DNA of 64,000 nt from Verrucomicrobiaceae bacterium (GCA_016713035.1 JADJPW010000001.1:620001-684000); one strand, 5' to 3'. Positions 54,237 through 63,821 are shown, counted from the first letter of the stretch. Program-made: numbers and translations. The notes: generated from the letters alone by a model not told the origin.

Positions 54237-54662
54237 TCATCCCGCGAGCGAGCAGGTGGATGCCTCCGTGACCTCTGGGAGACTTCGCAGAGCATCATCG
54301 CTGCGCAGGCGGAGCAAGGCAGATAAGGTGAGGCGATTTGAAGAGACGAGGTGGACGATTTTTCTGGCCAACGCCTGCATCACAGGAGCTGCGAAGCGCT
54401 GGGACCACTCGCGGAAATCCCGCAGCGCCCACAGGCACATCACCCAGGCACCAGCCCCCTGCCAAAGCTCGCCCGTATCGGCCATGACGATGATTTCACG
54501 ATCCGCATGGAGCTGACGAATCGGCGGACAGCGCACCGAGGCCTCTGGAGAGTCGTAAGGCAGAAAATCGATCTGCACATACGCTGGCTGACTCATCAGC
54601 CAGCGACGCACACTGCTGCACAGGCCGCAGCGTGCGTCGTAGAAGATGGTGAGGGTGTTCAT
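54237..54662 (-). CDS. DCC family thiol-disulfide oxidoreductase (DUF393)
   Basis: 141 residues from ATG 54662 (MNTLTIFYDARCGLCSSVRR). FYDARCGLCSSV is the CxxC of the DUF393/DCC family (PF04134), a thioredoxin-like fold. The start overlaps the upstream membrane-protein stop by four bases. It may reduce disulfides of a neighbouring membrane protein; the partner is not known. Confidence 0.85.
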   Translation of the reverse strand: MNTLTIFYDARCGLCSSVRRWLMSQPAYVQIDFLPYDSPEASVRCPPIRQLHADREIIVMADTGELWQGAGAWVMCLWALRDFREWSQRFAAPVMQALARKIVHLVSSNRLTLSALLRLRSDDALRSLPEVTEASTCSLAG

Positions 54663-55111
54663 GGCGTGCGATGTTTTATGTCCATCCGGCAGCGGGTATA
54701 AGCGGCAACGGCACCGGTGATGCATGCTAGAACTCCGTAAACCGATAAACCGCCAATCAACTCCGCTTCCAATTTCAAATCACCCCAAATTGAAGCGATG
54801 CTCAAGCCCACAAGTATGTTGGCTATTGCACCAGCGACCCCACACAGGCCCGCTGTGCCTGGAATTCGAAGCTTAGAATGATCTGGAACGAGCAAATCTA
54901 CTGGCAAAAAAAACACCAACCACGCAAACAGAATGACGATTCCAGAAACTAAACCAAACAAAGCGTAGAGCCTCCAATCTGGAACGGGCGCAACTCCCAT
55001 CTGAATGAGTAGAATCAAACATGACACTATCCACACCACCAGATTGACTACGATCCAAGCCAAGGTCATCGCCAAGAAAGACAGTCTGGCTTTTCGAAGA
55101 AACGTTTTCAT
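54659..55111 (-). CDS. small multi-pass membrane protein
   Basis: 150 residues with four hydrophobic segments (LAMTLAWIVVNLVVWIVSCL, YALFGLVSGIVILFAWLVFF, GLCGVAGAIANILVGLSIAS, IGGLSVYGVLACITGAVAAY). No family recognised. Its start and stop both overlap neighbours by four bases, so it is translated as part of an operon with the other genes here. Confidence 0.7.
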   Translation of the reverse strand: MKTFLRKARLSFLAMTLAWIVVNLVVWIVSCLILLIQMGVAPVPDWRLYALFGLVSGIVILFAWLVFFLPVDLLVPDHSKLRIPGTAGLCGVAGAIANILVGLSIASIWGDLKLEAELIGGLSVYGVLACITGAVAAYTRCRMDIKHRTP

Positions 55112-55524
55112 AGTGTATCCAAAGCGTTTGGAGTTTTACCCACACGCATCATGGGAGCGACGGGCGGCGGCAGGTGGGCGATGTGGCCGCGTTTGCGCAT
55201 GCGAGTGAAGACGTAGAGATTGAAGAAGTGCATGCCGCCCAACAGGAGTAGCACGACGCCCATTTTATCGCTGAGCAGCTCAAAAATGCCACGTGCTCCG
55301 AGCACTTCGTCCGTGGTCTTTAAGTAGAGGGATACAAAGCCGATGTTGATGAGGTAAAAACCGACCACGAGGAGGTGATTCACGCTGTCAGCGAGATCGG
55401 TGTTGCCGTGAAAGCACTCGATCAGAAAGATGCGGCCATTTTTATGGAGGGTGCGGGCGACCCAGATGGTCATGCTGACTGCGAGGGCGAGGTAGAGGGC
55501 ATAGGTGATGACGGTTTCGTTCAT
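55108..55524 (-). CDS. conserved membrane protein, unknown function
   Basis: 138 residues with about three membrane helices (VITYALYLALAVSMTIWVAR, LLVVGFYLINIGFVSLYL, MGVVLLLLGGMHFFNLYVFT). No family identified. Directly downstream of the desaturase gene and overlapping the next small membrane gene, so probably part of one lipid-linked transcription unit. Confidence 0.7.
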   Translation of the reverse strand: MNETVITYALYLALAVSMTIWVARTLHKNGRIFLIECFHGNTDLADSVNHLLVVGFYLINIGFVSLYLKTTDEVLGARGIFELLSDKMGVVLLLLGGMHFFNLYVFTRMRKRGHIAHLPPPVAPMMRVGKTPNALDTL

Positions 55525-55578
55525 AATGTGGTTCCTTTCATGGGTGGGTTGGGTGTTTGTGAGATGAGGCGGATTGCC

Positions 55579-56529
55579 TCAAAAGAGTCCGAACAAGCCT
55601 GCGTGCTGCGAGCAGCGTCGAGCTGGGCGTAGGGCGATGCGCTCTGGGCGCGGCGGTTGATTGGCGGGGAGCTGTACATCCCAGGCGAGGCCGCAGGCAC
55701 GCAGCGTGGCGATGAACCACCAGCCTGGATCATGCTGTCCGCTGCCCAGTCCGAGGCGGGCACTGCGTGGGTAGGCGTGGTGGTTGTTGTGCCAGCACTC
55801 GCCCATGGTGAGAAGGCCTAGCTTGGGGAGATTGTATCCCTGCACGGCATGGCCACGTAGGTGCCAGTCACGCTGACCGTGATTATGGGCGAAGTAACCG
55901 ATGAGCCAGTGCCCCGTGAGGGAGGTGACGATGCGCACCGAAACACCCCACACGATCCATGCACCGCCACCGCAGTAGCCCAGCACGCAAGCCAGCGGGA
56001 GCTGCTGGAGCATCCAACTGCGTTGCACGAAGCGATAAAAGGCATCCTGGGCGATGTGGGGCTCTATTTCGAGACGCGGCGGGTGGTCCAGGCGGATCTC
56101 GCAATGCAGATTCCACCACCCATCACGCCAGATGGAGGCCTGATGGATGAAGAAGGGATGGCAGCGGCCATGACGCTGCGCCCAGTCGCGTATCTCATGC
56201 AGGTAGATCATGTCAAATGGCCCACCCATGCCCACGAGAGTGCCTAGATAGACCAGCGCCCGCTCCAGCCAGCGCGGACACTGAAAACTGCGATGGATGA
56301 GCAACCGATGCAGCCCGACGGTGTGCCCCAGGCAGAGCGTGCTGACGGTGAGCACCGCACTTAGCAGCACGGGAGCCCGCCCGAAGGTCCACAGGCCACC
56401 GATGAGGGCGATGAGGAGGTGGGAAGTGTACCAAATCGACTTCGCAGGGCTCCATTGCACTACTCCTGCCATGGGGTCAGTTTCTGGACCTCGTGGATGC
56501 ATCCGGGTGATTTCGTGCGCAGCGCTCAT
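55579..56529 (-). CDS. membrane acyl-CoA/fatty acid desaturase
   Basis: 316 residues. Histidine boxes: VGLHRLLIHRSF, HEIRDWAQRHGRCH and GECWHNNHHAYPRSARLGL, which together bind the di-iron centre (PF00487). Box 2 is somewhat degenerate (usually HRxHH), which leaves exact activity open. Several membrane helices surround the boxes. It would introduce double bonds into acyl chains, controlling membrane fluidity. The gene starts 61 bases after the regulator gene ends. Confidence 0.85.
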   Translation of the reverse strand: MSAAHEITRMHPRGPETDPMAGVVQWSPAKSIWYTSHLLIALIGGLWTFGRAPVLLSAVLTVSTLCLGHTVGLHRLLIHRSFQCPRWLERALVYLGTLVGMGGPFDMIYLHEIRDWAQRHGRCHPFFIHQASIWRDGWWNLHCEIRLDHPPRLEIEPHIAQDAFYRFVQRSWMLQQLPLACVLGYCGGGAWIVWGVSVRIVTSLTGHWLIGYFAHNHGQRDWHLRGHAVQGYNLPKLGLLTMGECWHNNHHAYPRSARLGLGSGQHDPGWWFIATLRACGLAWDVQLPANQPPRPERIALRPARRCSQHAGLFGLF

Positions 56530-56589
56530 GATATTAAATTCTGTTATTTCAGTTATTTGTGAAACTTTAACTCAAAAAAAGGGAACCTG

Positions 56590-57113
56590 TTAGCTGAGGA
56601 GCTTCATGGCCCATTGGAGGGCAGAGGCGTGTTTCATGCTAGAGACGGTGTCGGAGACTTTGATGCCGAATTCGACGAATTCCTGGAGTTCCTTCATCTG
56701 ATGATGAAACTCACGGCCTGCGGGCGAGGGGTCGCTTTGCGTGCGTTCGGAGCAGGATTTCAGCACTTCGAGAGCGGGGACGATTTCGCGACGTTTGCGC
56801 TCACGAGCGATGATGATGAACATCTTCCAAACGTCCTTTTCTGCTTGGAATACTCCCGCCGCTCGCCTTTGCGATGGATGATCTGAATGAGCCCCCAGCC
56901 GACGAGTTCACGCAGATTGGTGTTGGCGTTGCCACGGCTAATTTCGAGCTTTTCCATGATCTCGTCCGTGAACATGGGCTCAGGTGCCGTCATGAGCAGG
57001 GCGTGAATCTGTGCCATGGTGCGATTGATGCCCCAATGACTGCCCAAGGCGCCCCATTGGGCGACGAAATCGTCGCGGGCGGCTTCCCAGGGTGAATTTG
57101 GCGCTTCAGGCAT
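56590..57113 (-). pseudogene. GbsR/MarR-type transcriptional regulator, frameshifted
   Basis: From ATG 57113 (MPEAPNSPWEAARDDFVAQW) a winged-helix domain reads GINRTMAQIHALLMTAPEPM, FTDEIMEKLEISRGNANTNL, RELVGWGLIQIIHRKGERREY. The frame then fails; a second frame continues MFIIIARERKRREIVPALEV to 56590. Adding one T near 56855 (tattccaag to tatttccaag) gives the expected EYFQAEKDVWKMFIII. The family includes repressors of osmoprotectant uptake. Immediately upstream of the desaturase gene, so it may control the unit. About 174 residues if restored. Confidence 0.75.
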
Positions 57114-57165
57114 GTTTTCAGATAGTTCTGAAAGTTTGTGCCCGCAACCCGTTTTTTGCGAAAGC

Positions 57166-57744
57166 TCAATTTTTGACCCGCTGCCACCATTCCAGCGCAA
57201 AACCGAGCCCTGCGCCGAATCCCAGACCATGCAAGAGACCCCAACCGAGCTTAGCAAGCGTGGCGACCTCTCGCTTTTCCCAACCGGAGATGCCGCGATC
57301 CAGCAGGCCATACATCCAGGCACTCCCGGCGAAATAACCCGCCGTATGCAGGACAAACAATGCCACAGCTCCAGCCCAAAAGCCCGCTGGCCGGCCGAGT
57401 CCGCGCCACATCATCCATGCCATCGTGACGGTGCCAGCCGCAGCACCCAGCCACTCCCCTGCCGGACCACCGAGCATGAACCACGCCGCACTCCAGAGAG
57501 CCGCGTAGAGCACAAAGGCGGGCAAAAACAGCGCATAGAAGCGGCGCATGCGGTTTTCCCCCTGCAAAAGGCCACTCAGGGCCAAACCGGTGCCAGCGAG
57601 ATACACGAGGGCGATGAGTGCATACATGCCACCTTCGCTGCCAGCGGCTTTCGGCGCAAAAGCCCAGATGGAGTATGCCGCGAGGCTCACGAGTCCCAAA
57701 CCGAAGCCGCCATACACAGCGGAGCGTAAGATAGAATTCTTCAT
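57166..57744 (-). CDS. integral membrane protein, unknown function
   Basis: 192 residues from ATG 57744 (MKNSILRSAVYGGFGLGLVS). About six hydrophobic helices; conserved-looking Trp/Gly pairs (WGLLHGLGFGAGLGFALEWW). No family recognised with confidence. It lies 52 bases upstream of the regulator and is divergent from the DUF4159 gene. The ATG at 57789 would add 15 residues without hydrophobic support. Confidence 0.65.
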   Translation of the reverse strand: MKNSILRSAVYGGFGLGLVSLAAYSIWAFAPKAAGSEGGMYALIALVYLAGTGLALSGLLQGENRMRRFYALFLPAFVLYAALWSAAWFMLGGPAGEWLGAAAGTVTMAWMMWRGLGRPAGFWAGAVALFVLHTAGYFAGSAWMYGLLDRGISGWEKREVATLAKLGWGLLHGLGFGAGLGFALEWWQRVKN

Positions 57745-57794
57745 CACTGCATCAAAACGAGCTAAGACCTCGCTTCTCACGCGTTTCAAAGCAC

Positions 57795-58693
57795 ATGCGT
57801 TTTATCCTTCCTCTTCTTCTGGCCAGCCTAGCCCTTTCGGCTTTGCTCGTCCCGGCCCAGGAGGGTGGTGATGCAGCACAGGGCGGCACACCGAAGAATT
57901 TCGGCATCCAAGATGGCTCCACGGCGGAGAATCCGCGTGAGAACAGTCAGTATCGTGGTCGTGAGTATCCAGACTGGTCGGTGAGCAAAGCGATGCCCAA
58001 TGACGTCTTCACCTTTGCCCGACTTCGCTATAACTCAGCCTATAGTGGACGTGGTGGTCGCGGGCGGAATCGGAACTGGGCCACGGACTACCCAGACTCC
58101 GACCTGAACATGTCCTACCGCCTCCAGCAGCTCACATCGCTCCAGGTGAACCCGAATGGGGCCGTGGTGGACATCGAGGCAGATCAGATGCGTCATTACC
58201 CCTTTCTCTACATGATCGAGGTCGGGCACATCGACCTCAGGGACGAGGAAGCACTAACCATGCGTAACTACATGCTCAATGGCGGCTTCATCATGGTGGA
58301 TGACTTTTGGGGCACGGAAGCCTGGGAGAATTTCGATATCGCGCTGAAACAAATCTGGCCTGACCGGAAGATCGAGGAGATACCGCTGGAGCATGAGATT
58401 TTTCACTGCGTCTTCCCCATCAAGGTGAAGCCGCAGATCCGCACATCCGCTATGCCGAGTACGTCATTCAGCAGGGCATCACCTGGGAGTTCGATAAGCC
58501 TGGCAGTGAGCACGTGCATTACCGTGGAGTCTTTGATGACAAGCGCCGCCTCATGATGATCATCTGCTGGAATACAGACACGGGCGAAGGCTGGGAACAG
58601 GAAGGCACCGACCCATGGTACTTCCGCGAGTTCTCCGAAAAGTATGCCTACCCGCTGGGGATCAATATCATTTTCTATGCGCTGACGCATTGA
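57795..58693 (+). pseudogene. DUF4159 family exported protein, frameshifted
   Basis: Signal peptide MRFILPLLLASLALSALLVP, then DUF4159 hallmarks: MPNDVFTFARLRYNSAYSGR, DYPDSDLNMSYRLQQLTSLQ, HYPFLYMIEVGHIDLRDEEA, YMLNGGFIMVDDFWGTEAWE, LKQIWPDRKIEEIPLEHEIF. The reading breaks near 58437; a second frame continues IRYAEYVIQQGITWEFDKPG to TGA 58693. A missing C in cagatccgcacatcc gives QIPHIRYAEY and restores about 298 residues. The family has a glutamine-amidotransferase-like fold, function unknown. It may be a sequencing error, as the frame looks otherwise under selection. Confidence 0.8.
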
Positions 58694-58927
58694 GGTAGGC
58701 AGTCGGCATGCTTGAAGGAAAAGTGGACCGCTTGTCAGAGCGATGTGAGACCGCATGCGGATGCATGAAAGGTCGCTGACAAATCTGATCATTTTCAGCC
58801 ACTCCCGAGGATCATCTTTCAATCGAGACATTGAGCTAGGTAGGGGGACTAGGGCATCGTGAGGACGCACAGCCAGAGCAACAGCCGCCCTCAGTCATCC
58901 TCAACCCTACACCTCTCGATCCACCAC

Positions 58928-59641
58928 ATGAAAAAGCTGCTCCTAGCCCTCGCTACACTACTGTCGCTGCACACTGCCGCTCTCGCTCAAGTCACCACTC
59001 TCGTCGGATACAATTTCGACAACCTCGTAAACAATAGTTCTGCAAACGTCCCCTCCACACTCTCCCCATGTGTGACGGCGACGAATCTCACGCTCAATGG
59101 ACTCAATCAGAGCTTCCACACGACCGGAGGAGTTGGTAATTCCAAATTCCGTTGTTTTAGCGGATGGGACACTACCTATGACTACTCCCTGATTCGCGGC
59201 AACCTCGCTCAGTATGCGGATACGCTGGCATTCAATATGACAGTCAATCCAGGTGACATGGTTAGCATTTCGAATCTCTCCCTGGCCTGGAAACGCCCAT
59301 TCACCAATTCTGTCACTGGACTTAAGGCAAGCATCTTCTGGGCAGATGACAACGGCATCATTCAGCACCGCACCTCCAATAATCTCACGCTGGCTGGCAC
59401 GGGGGTATGGAACTCCGCCGTCTTCGACTTCACTACTGGCAGCGCTGCATTCCCCACTGGCTCAGCTTCCTCTAATGAAACCTTCCATGTCGAGCTTTAT
59501 GCCTGGGGCAGCGCTGGAAATATACTCTTTCTCGACAACATTGCGCTCAATGGCACCTGCTCTCCCGTGCCTGAGCCTTCTGGAGCCCTGCTGCTCGGCA
59601 GCGCCAGCTTCATTCTCCTGCGCCGCCGCACCCGCAAGTGA
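58928..59641 (+). CDS. PEP-CTERM exosortase-sorted surface protein
   Basis: 237 residues from ATG 58928 with a signal peptide (MKKLLLALATLLSLHTAALA). The C-terminus VPEPSGALLLGSASFILLRR is the PEP-CTERM sorting signal (Pro-Glu-Pro, a membrane helix and a basic tail) recognised by exosortase. The middle is low-complexity beta-rich sequence. It is secreted, cleaved and probably linked to extracellular polymer or envelope. Confidence 0.9.
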   Translation: MKKLLLALATLLSLHTAALAQVTTLVGYNFDNLVNNSSANVPSTLSPCVTATNLTLNGLNQSFHTTGGVGNSKFRCFSGWDTTYDYSLIRGNLAQYADTLAFNMTVNPGDMVSISNLSLAWKRPFTNSVTGLKASIFWADDNGIIQHRTSNNLTLAGTGVWNSAVFDFTTGSAAFPTGSASSNETFHVELYAWGSAGNILFLDNIALNGTCSPVPEPSGALLLGSASFILLRRRTRK

Positions 59642-59692
59642 AGCGCCCAACTCAAGGCGAGTAAATAATCCCATAGCGCCTCCTCCAAGTAA

Positions 59693-59720
59693 AAGCCGCG
59701 AAGTTTCTTCGCGGCTTTTT
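59693..59720 (+). terminator. intrinsic terminator after the PEP-CTERM gene
   Basis: aagccgcgaag (59693-59703) pairs perfectly with cttcgcggctt (59707-59717) around a ttt loop, ending in a T-run (59716-59720). Confidence 0.9.
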
Positions 59721-59820
59721 CCTGGATACAAGCCCGCCCTCAGAGACGCAACAGGTCGTCATTTTCCGCGAATGACTGAAAAATATGCAAATATCAGCCA
59801 ATTTTGGCGTTCAGGCTGAC

Positions 59821-62304
59821 ATGAAGCGCCTCCTCGCCTCCACTACGACCGTCCTTTGCCTTTCAAGTTTCGTCCTCGCTGCCCCGCAGCCAGAGATGAC
59901 TGCCGCCGCAAAACAAATCGACACCATCTTGGCTGCCGATTGGGCAAAGCACAAACTCCAAGGCAACCCAACTACGGATGACAATACCTTCGTCCGCCGC
60001 ATCTATTTAGACACCATCGGGCGCATCCCGACGACACGGGAGGCCGACGCCTTTCTCGCCGATAAAGCCACCGACAAGCGCACCAAGCTCATCGACAAGC
60101 TGCTGAATTCCGAGGCCTATGTACAGCATTTCTATAACTACTGGGCAGACGTACTGCGCCTCACCAGCAACGGAAACCAAACAGGAGGTATCACCGGCTC
60201 TGCATACGCAAATTTCGTCAAGGACAGCCTCCGCGCCAATAAGCCCTACGACAAATTCGTCGCCGAAATGATCGCCGCTCAAGGCAAAGCCTGGGACAAT
60301 GGTGCCATCGGCTATTACATGCGTGACCGTGGCATGCCACTCGATAACATGGCGAACACTACGCGCATCTTCCTCGGCACCCGTATCGAGTGTGCTCAGT
60401 GCCATAACCATCCCTTTGATAAATGGACGCAGATGCAGTTCTACCAAATGGCCTCCTTCACCTACGGCGTGCAGACCCAGGATTACAGTGGCGGCGTCAT
60501 CGGTGAAGTGCGTGACATGCTCCGCGAACAAGAAAATGCCGCTCGCAATGCCATCCAGATGCCAAAGCGCCCAGAGCGGCCTCGCTTCAAAGGCAAAATC
60601 ACCGACGCCGAACGAAAAGAACTCGAAAAGAAATTCGCCGCTGAGATGAAGGACTACGACGCCAAGATCGTCGCCGCCAACAAGCAGCGCCAAGAAGTCT
60701 CCGATAAACTGCGCAAAGAGCAGCGCAGCTATCAGGAGTCGATGAATGACATCCGTGACACCATGCGCTACACCAGCGTCAGTGTGCAGGATCGCAAACC
60801 CAGCCTCCCCCACGATTACCAGTACACCGACGCCAAGCCTAAGTCCCAAGTCGCCCCTGCCGCCATGATGGGCCATGAGTGCAATGTGCTCCCTGGTGAA
60901 ACCCAGCTCCAAGCCTACGCCCGCTGGATGACCAGCCCGCAGAATCCCCGCTTCACCACGGTCATCGCCAATCGCCTCTGGAAGCGGGCCTTCGGTCTCG
61001 CTCTGATCGAACCACTCGATGAGCTCATGGACACCACCGTCCCCATGATCCCCGAGATGGAAAAACACATCGAGCAACTCGTCATCGACCTGAATTACGA
61101 CATGAAAGCCGTCATGCGTGTCCTTTACAATACCAAAGCCTACCAAGCCCAGGCCTCACGCCAAGAATACGCCGCAGGCAGCACCTATCACTTCACCGGC
61201 CCCCTCCTGCGCCGTATGTCTGCCGAGCAGATGTGGGACAGCTTTGTCACCCTCATCAATCCCAGCCCAGATATGATCAATCAGGCCAACCGTGACGTCA
61301 TCGAGCAACGCGTCCTCCAGGCCAAAAAGATCGCTGACAGCCTAGAGTCTCTCACCCCTGAAGAAGCCCTCACTGGCCTCAAAAAATCCGCCGACATCTA
61401 CACCCGCAACCGCAGCACTTCGGACAAGCTCCAAAAGCAATACGTCGAAGCCCGCCGCGTCGCCAAAGAACAAGCTGATAAAGCAGACATGCTCCCAGCC
61501 GGCCCTGCTAAAGATGCAGCCTTGGCCAAAGCCAAAGAGCTTCGTGATGCCTCCGACAAAATCCGCAGCGAAGTGAACCGCGTCCAAGATGAAGGTCGCC
61601 GCGTCACTTACGCCGAAGTCATCACCACCGGACAAAAGAAGCTCTTCCAAAAAATCACCGGCAAACCCTACCAAAATGTGGCTCTCAATACCAAAGGTGG
61701 CACCGAGGCAGCTCCAGCCATGATGGCTGGTGACTCCATGATGATGATGTCCAACGGTACCCGCACCGAAAAGGTCATCATCCCCGGTTACGACCGCAAA
61801 GAGCTCACCAAAGAAGAAAAACAGGCCGTCGCCGACAAAGCCCGCGCTGCCTATGCCGAAGAAGCTGAATTCTATGGCATCACCGATAAAAAAGACCTCA
61901 GAAACTACGTTAGCACACGCGAACAAGTCAGCCGTAACTGGCTGCGTGCTGCCGAGCTGGAAAGCCCCGCCCCTCGCGGCCATTACCTCCGCGAATTCGG
62001 CCAAAGCGACCGCGAAACCATCGAAAACGCCAACAGTGACGCCAGCGTGCCCCAGGCACTCGCGATGATGAATGGCAGCCTCCTGCCACAGATCATCAGC
62101 CGTTACAGCCAGCTCATGCTCGGCATCAACAAGGCCCAATACCCGGATGATAAAGTCGAAGCCGCCTACATGGCCATCCTCAGCCGCAAACCTACTACCA
62201 ATGAAAAAGCTGCATGGCTCAAGGCCCAAGATAACGGCCTCACCAACATGGATGACCTCATCTTCTCGCTCCTGAACACCCAGCAGTTCATCTTCATTCA
62301 ATAA
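59821..62304 (+). CDS. DUF1549/DUF1553 family secreted protein
   Basis: 827 residues from ATG 59821 with a signal peptide (MKRLLASTTTVLCLSSFVLA). The N-terminal DUF1549 domain contains IYLDTIGRIPTTREADAFLA, TNYWADVLRLTS-like NYWADVLRLTSNGNQ and the cysteine motif ECAQCHNHPFDKW; the DUF1553 domain has NPRFTTVIANRLWKRAFGLAL and IDLNYDMKAVMRVLYNTKAY. A long coiled-coil, Lys/Glu-rich insert occupies about residues 240-320 and 510-600. The family is nearly confined to PVC bacteria, probably an envelope-associated polysaccharide-related complex with DUF1501. Followed 60 bases on by its usual partner. Confidence 0.92.
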   Translation: MKRLLASTTTVLCLSSFVLAAPQPEMTAAAKQIDTILAADWAKHKLQGNPTTDDNTFVRRIYLDTIGRIPTTREADAFLADKATDKRTKLIDKLLNSEAYVQHFYNYWADVLRLTSNGNQTGGITGSAYANFVKDSLRANKPYDKFVAEMIAAQGKAWDNGAIGYYMRDRGMPLDNMANTTRIFLGTRIECAQCHNHPFDKWTQMQFYQMASFTYGVQTQDYSGGVIGEVRDMLREQENAARNAIQMPKRPERPRFKGKITDAERKELEKKFAAEMKDYDAKIVAANKQRQEVSDKLRKEQRSYQESMNDIRDTMRYTSVSVQDRKPSLPHDYQYTDAKPKSQVAPAAMMGHECNVLPGETQLQAYARWMTSPQNPRFTTVIANRLWKRAFGLALIEPLDELMDTTVPMIPEMEKHIEQLVIDLNYDMKAVMRVLYNTKAYQAQASRQEYAAGSTYHFTGPLLRRMSAEQMWDSFVTLINPSPDMINQANRDVIEQRVLQAKKIADSLESLTPEEALTGLKKSADIYTRNRSTSDKLQKQYVEARRVAKEQADKADMLPAGPAKDAALAKAKELRDASDKIRSEVNRVQDEGRRVTYAEVITTGQKKLFQKITGKPYQNVALNTKGGTEAAPAMMAGDSMMMMSNGTRTEKVIIPGYDRKELTKEEKQAVADKARAAYAEEAEFYGITDKKDLRNYVSTREQVSRNWLRAAELESPAPRGHYLREFGQSDRETIENANSDASVPQALAMMNGSLLPQIISRYSQLMLGINKAQYPDDKVEAAYMAILSRKPTTNEKAAWLKAQDNGLTNMDDLIFSLLNTQQFIFIQ

Positions 62305-62364
62305 AGGCCATCCTCAATTTCACCCAAGACAGACAAAGTAACCAACAACACACGCCACACCGCC

Positions 62365-63672
62365 ATGAAACACGACCTCGCCACCAAACTGCTCCGCTCC
62401 GGCGAACTCAGCCGCCGCGACTTCGCCGCCAAAACAGCCTCCAGCCTCCTCGGAGTCGGCATGCTCGGCCATTCGCTCACCAGCAAAGGTTTTGCAGCCT
62501 TTGAGGGCTCCTCCAAGCTCAAACAAGCTGCCACCGCGAAGAACGTCATTTATCTCTACATGAGTGGTGGTCAGTCCCACCTCGACACCTGGGATGTCAA
62601 AGAAGGCGTCGAAACCGCCGGCCCGACCAAGCCCATCAAAACCAGCGCAGACGGCGTCCGTATCTCTGAATACCTGCCACTCACCGCACAGCAGATGCAC
62701 CACGGCACCATCGTGAACTCCCTCACCTCCACCCAGGGAGCACATGAGCAGGGCAACTACATGATGCACACCAGCTACGAGATGCGCGGCACCATCCGCC
62801 ACCCTGCCATGGGTGCCTGGCTGAACGTCTTCCAAGGCGGTGGCAACAGCACGCTGCCAAACTTCGTCTTCGTCGGCAACGACAGCCGCCACCCCGGCGC
62901 AGGCTTCTTCCCTGCTGCCCAGGCACCGCTTTTCGTCTCCAACCCCGAAAACGGCCTCAAGAACATCAAATCCAGCGTCCCAGAGCCCCAGTTCAAAGCA
63001 CGCATGGCACTCGCGGATGAACTTGATAAAGACTTCCGCAGCACCTTCCCCCATCGCAACGTCAAGGCCTACGCCGACATGTATGACGACGCCATGGCCA
63101 TGATGAAATCCGAAGACCTCAAAGCCTTCGACCTCAGCGAAGAGCCCGGTGACCTCCGCGCCGCCTACGGACGCGAAGCCTTCGGCCAAGGCTGCCTTCT
63201 CGCCCGCCGCCTCGTCGAGCGCGGTGTCCGCTTTGTCGAGGTCTCCCTCGGCGGCTGGGATACGCACAATGCCAACTTCGTCGCGGTCCCAGAACGCTGC
63301 GACACCCTCGATAAAGGGCTCGCCACACTCGTCAGCGACCTGCACAACCGCGGCCTGCTCCAAGACACCCTCATCGTCCTCACCTCCGAGTTCGGCCGCA
63401 CGCCCGACATCAATCAAAACGTCGGTCGTGACCACTACCCGAAAGCCTTCTCCGCCGTCATGTTCGGCGGTGGCGTCAAAGGTGGCCATGTCCACGGCAA
63501 AACAGACAAAGAAGGCCGCGAAGTCGTCGAAGACAAACTCAAGATCATGGACTTCAACGCCACCATCGCCTACGCCCTCGGTCTCCCGCTCGATCAGGTC
63601 ATCTACAGCCCCAGCAAGCGCCCCTTCACCATCGCTGACAAAGGCCAGCCTGTGACGAGCCTCTTTGCCTAA
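62365..63672 (+). CDS. DUF1501 family Tat-exported protein
   Basis: 435 residues. Leader SRRDFAAKTASSLLGVGMLG is a twin-arginine signal; NVIYLYMSGGQSHLDTWDVK, LIVLTSEFGRTPDINQN, VGRDHYPKAFSAVMFGGGVK and GATIAYALGLPLDQ-like NATIAYALGLPLDQVIYS give the alkaline-phosphatase-like fold of DUF1501. Partner of the upstream DUF1549/DUF1553 gene, an arrangement repeated through Verrucomicrobia and Planctomycetes. It ends in a strong terminator. Confidence 0.92.
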   Translation: MKHDLATKLLRSGELSRRDFAAKTASSLLGVGMLGHSLTSKGFAAFEGSSKLKQAATAKNVIYLYMSGGQSHLDTWDVKEGVETAGPTKPIKTSADGVRISEYLPLTAQQMHHGTIVNSLTSTQGAHEQGNYMMHTSYEMRGTIRHPAMGAWLNVFQGGGNSTLPNFVFVGNDSRHPGAGFFPAAQAPLFVSNPENGLKNIKSSVPEPQFKARMALADELDKDFRSTFPHRNVKAYADMYDDAMAMMKSEDLKAFDLSEEPGDLRAAYGREAFGQGCLLARRLVERGVRFVEVSLGGWDTHNANFVAVPERCDTLDKGLATLVSDLHNRGLLQDTLIVLTSEFGRTPDINQNVGRDHYPKAFSAVMFGGGVKGGHVHGKTDKEGREVVEDKLKIMDFNATIAYALGLPLDQVIYSPSKRPFTIADKGQPVTSLFA

Positions 63673-63703
63673 GGCATCCAAAAAAGCCCATCACCCCACA
63701 ATG

Positions 63704-63734
63704 AAGGCGCGGACTCACCTCCGCGCCTTTTTTT
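63704..63734 (+). terminator. intrinsic terminator after the DUF1501 gene
   Basis: aaggcgcgga (63704-63713) pairs perfectly with tccgcgcctt (63720-63729), loop ctcacc, followed by a run of T to 63734. Ends the DUF1549/DUF1553-DUF1501 unit. Confidence 0.92.
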
Positions 63735-63821
63735 CGCCCCCATTGCCCCTCTCGCCGCAATATAGCATTCCAGGCGAGTTTGCTCTCATGGGCCACGTTT
63801 GCTAACGAAGAAAAACTCCCC

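Noticed and set aside
60007..61146. 379-codon minus-strand ORF
   Set aside because: It is antisense to the DUF1549/DUF1553 gene, without recognisable motifs.
62320..63681. 453-codon minus-strand ORF
   Set aside because: It is antisense to the DUF1501 gene, and its content follows the complement of that gene's codons.
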